Positions 63,967 through 64,000 of a stretch of DNA of 64,000 nt are shown here, piece after piece. The position numbers and the translations under genes are program-made. Numbering within the stretch: the stretch's first letter is position 1; each line of letters begins with the position of its first letter. The DNA lies in the NCBI GenBank assembly GCA_946406115.1, contig OX291557.1, positions 14,974,501 to 15,038,500 on the forward strand. The letters are read 5' to 3'. This stretch comes from Apoda limacodes (lineage: Eukaryota; Arthropoda; Insecta; Lepidoptera; Limacodidae). The notes beneath the pieces are model-generated. The model made no database searches. It worked only from the letters and a program-made list of their open reading frames with translations, and had not been told where the DNA came from.

Positions 63967-64000
63967 GCCAGCGGCTCCGCCTGCCTTGTAACGCAGATAA
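63967..64000 (-). repeat. Start of a dispersed repeat cut by the window end
   Basis: TTTTGCCAGCGGCTCCGCCTG is the reverse complement of a terminus like GAAGCCGCTGGCAAAAGC seen at 32465-32490. Confidence 0.55.

Overview
The window is nuclear DNA from an insect, almost certainly a moth or butterfly (Lepidoptera). The host genes have short exons with GT-AG introns. Their proteins are the insect forms of a DDX5/Rm62-type DEAD-box helicase and of RNA polymerase III subunit RPC8. The AT-rich non-coding DNA carries dispersed repeats that I know from Lepidoptera: the CCGGCCAAGTGCGAGTCGG family, the GCCCGCGGTTTCAC family, and 3' ends of non-LTR elements that read GGTGGCAAACAAGCTT. No sequence search could be run, so family names rest on motifs I recognise.

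Layout. 0-5 kb: decayed non-LTR retrotransposons (one reverse transcriptase relic on +, one RTE-clade relic on -) and a palindromic MITE. 5.1-15.2 kb: a 9,505-bp foldback-like element (5331-14835) made of two unequal inverted arms of ~162-bp tandem units. It lies inside a smaller palindromic element, is flanked by a 9-bp target duplication, and has no transposase. 15.2-19.6 kb: a decayed non-LTR element split by a MITE, plus dispersed repeats. 19.6-23.4 kb: AT-rich, probably partly 3' UTR of the next gene. 23.4-41.9 kb: the minus-strand helicase gene. It has seven coding exons (835 codons assembled by joining observed exons) and at least one non-coding 5' exon. Its 10.9-kb first coding intron carries a nearly intact CR1/Jockey-type element (33.6-36.8 kb). 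44.1-44.7 kb: a small two-exon THAP zinc-finger gene. 45-50.4 kb: a cluster of retrotransposon fragments, a tRNA-derived SINE-like element, and a 116-bp duplication with a retrotransposon 3' end in its second copy. 50.5-51.9 kb: a 1,421-bp hAT element with an 8-bp target duplication, itself inside an inverted-repeat element. 52.5-56.4 kb: the plus-strand four-exon POLR3H/RPC8 gene (216 aa). 56.5-60 kb: nested dispersed repeats, a ~1.6-kb inverted-repeat element, and an RNase H-bearing non-LTR relic. 60-64 kb: mostly featureless AT-rich DNA with one exon-like short ORF.

The host genes do not form a pathway with each other beyond general nucleic-acid work: an RNA helicase, a Pol III subunit and a THAP DNA-binding domain. 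The most unusual object is the giant foldback-like element. Its insertion site, target duplication and an undisrupted paralogous target copy are all visible in the window.
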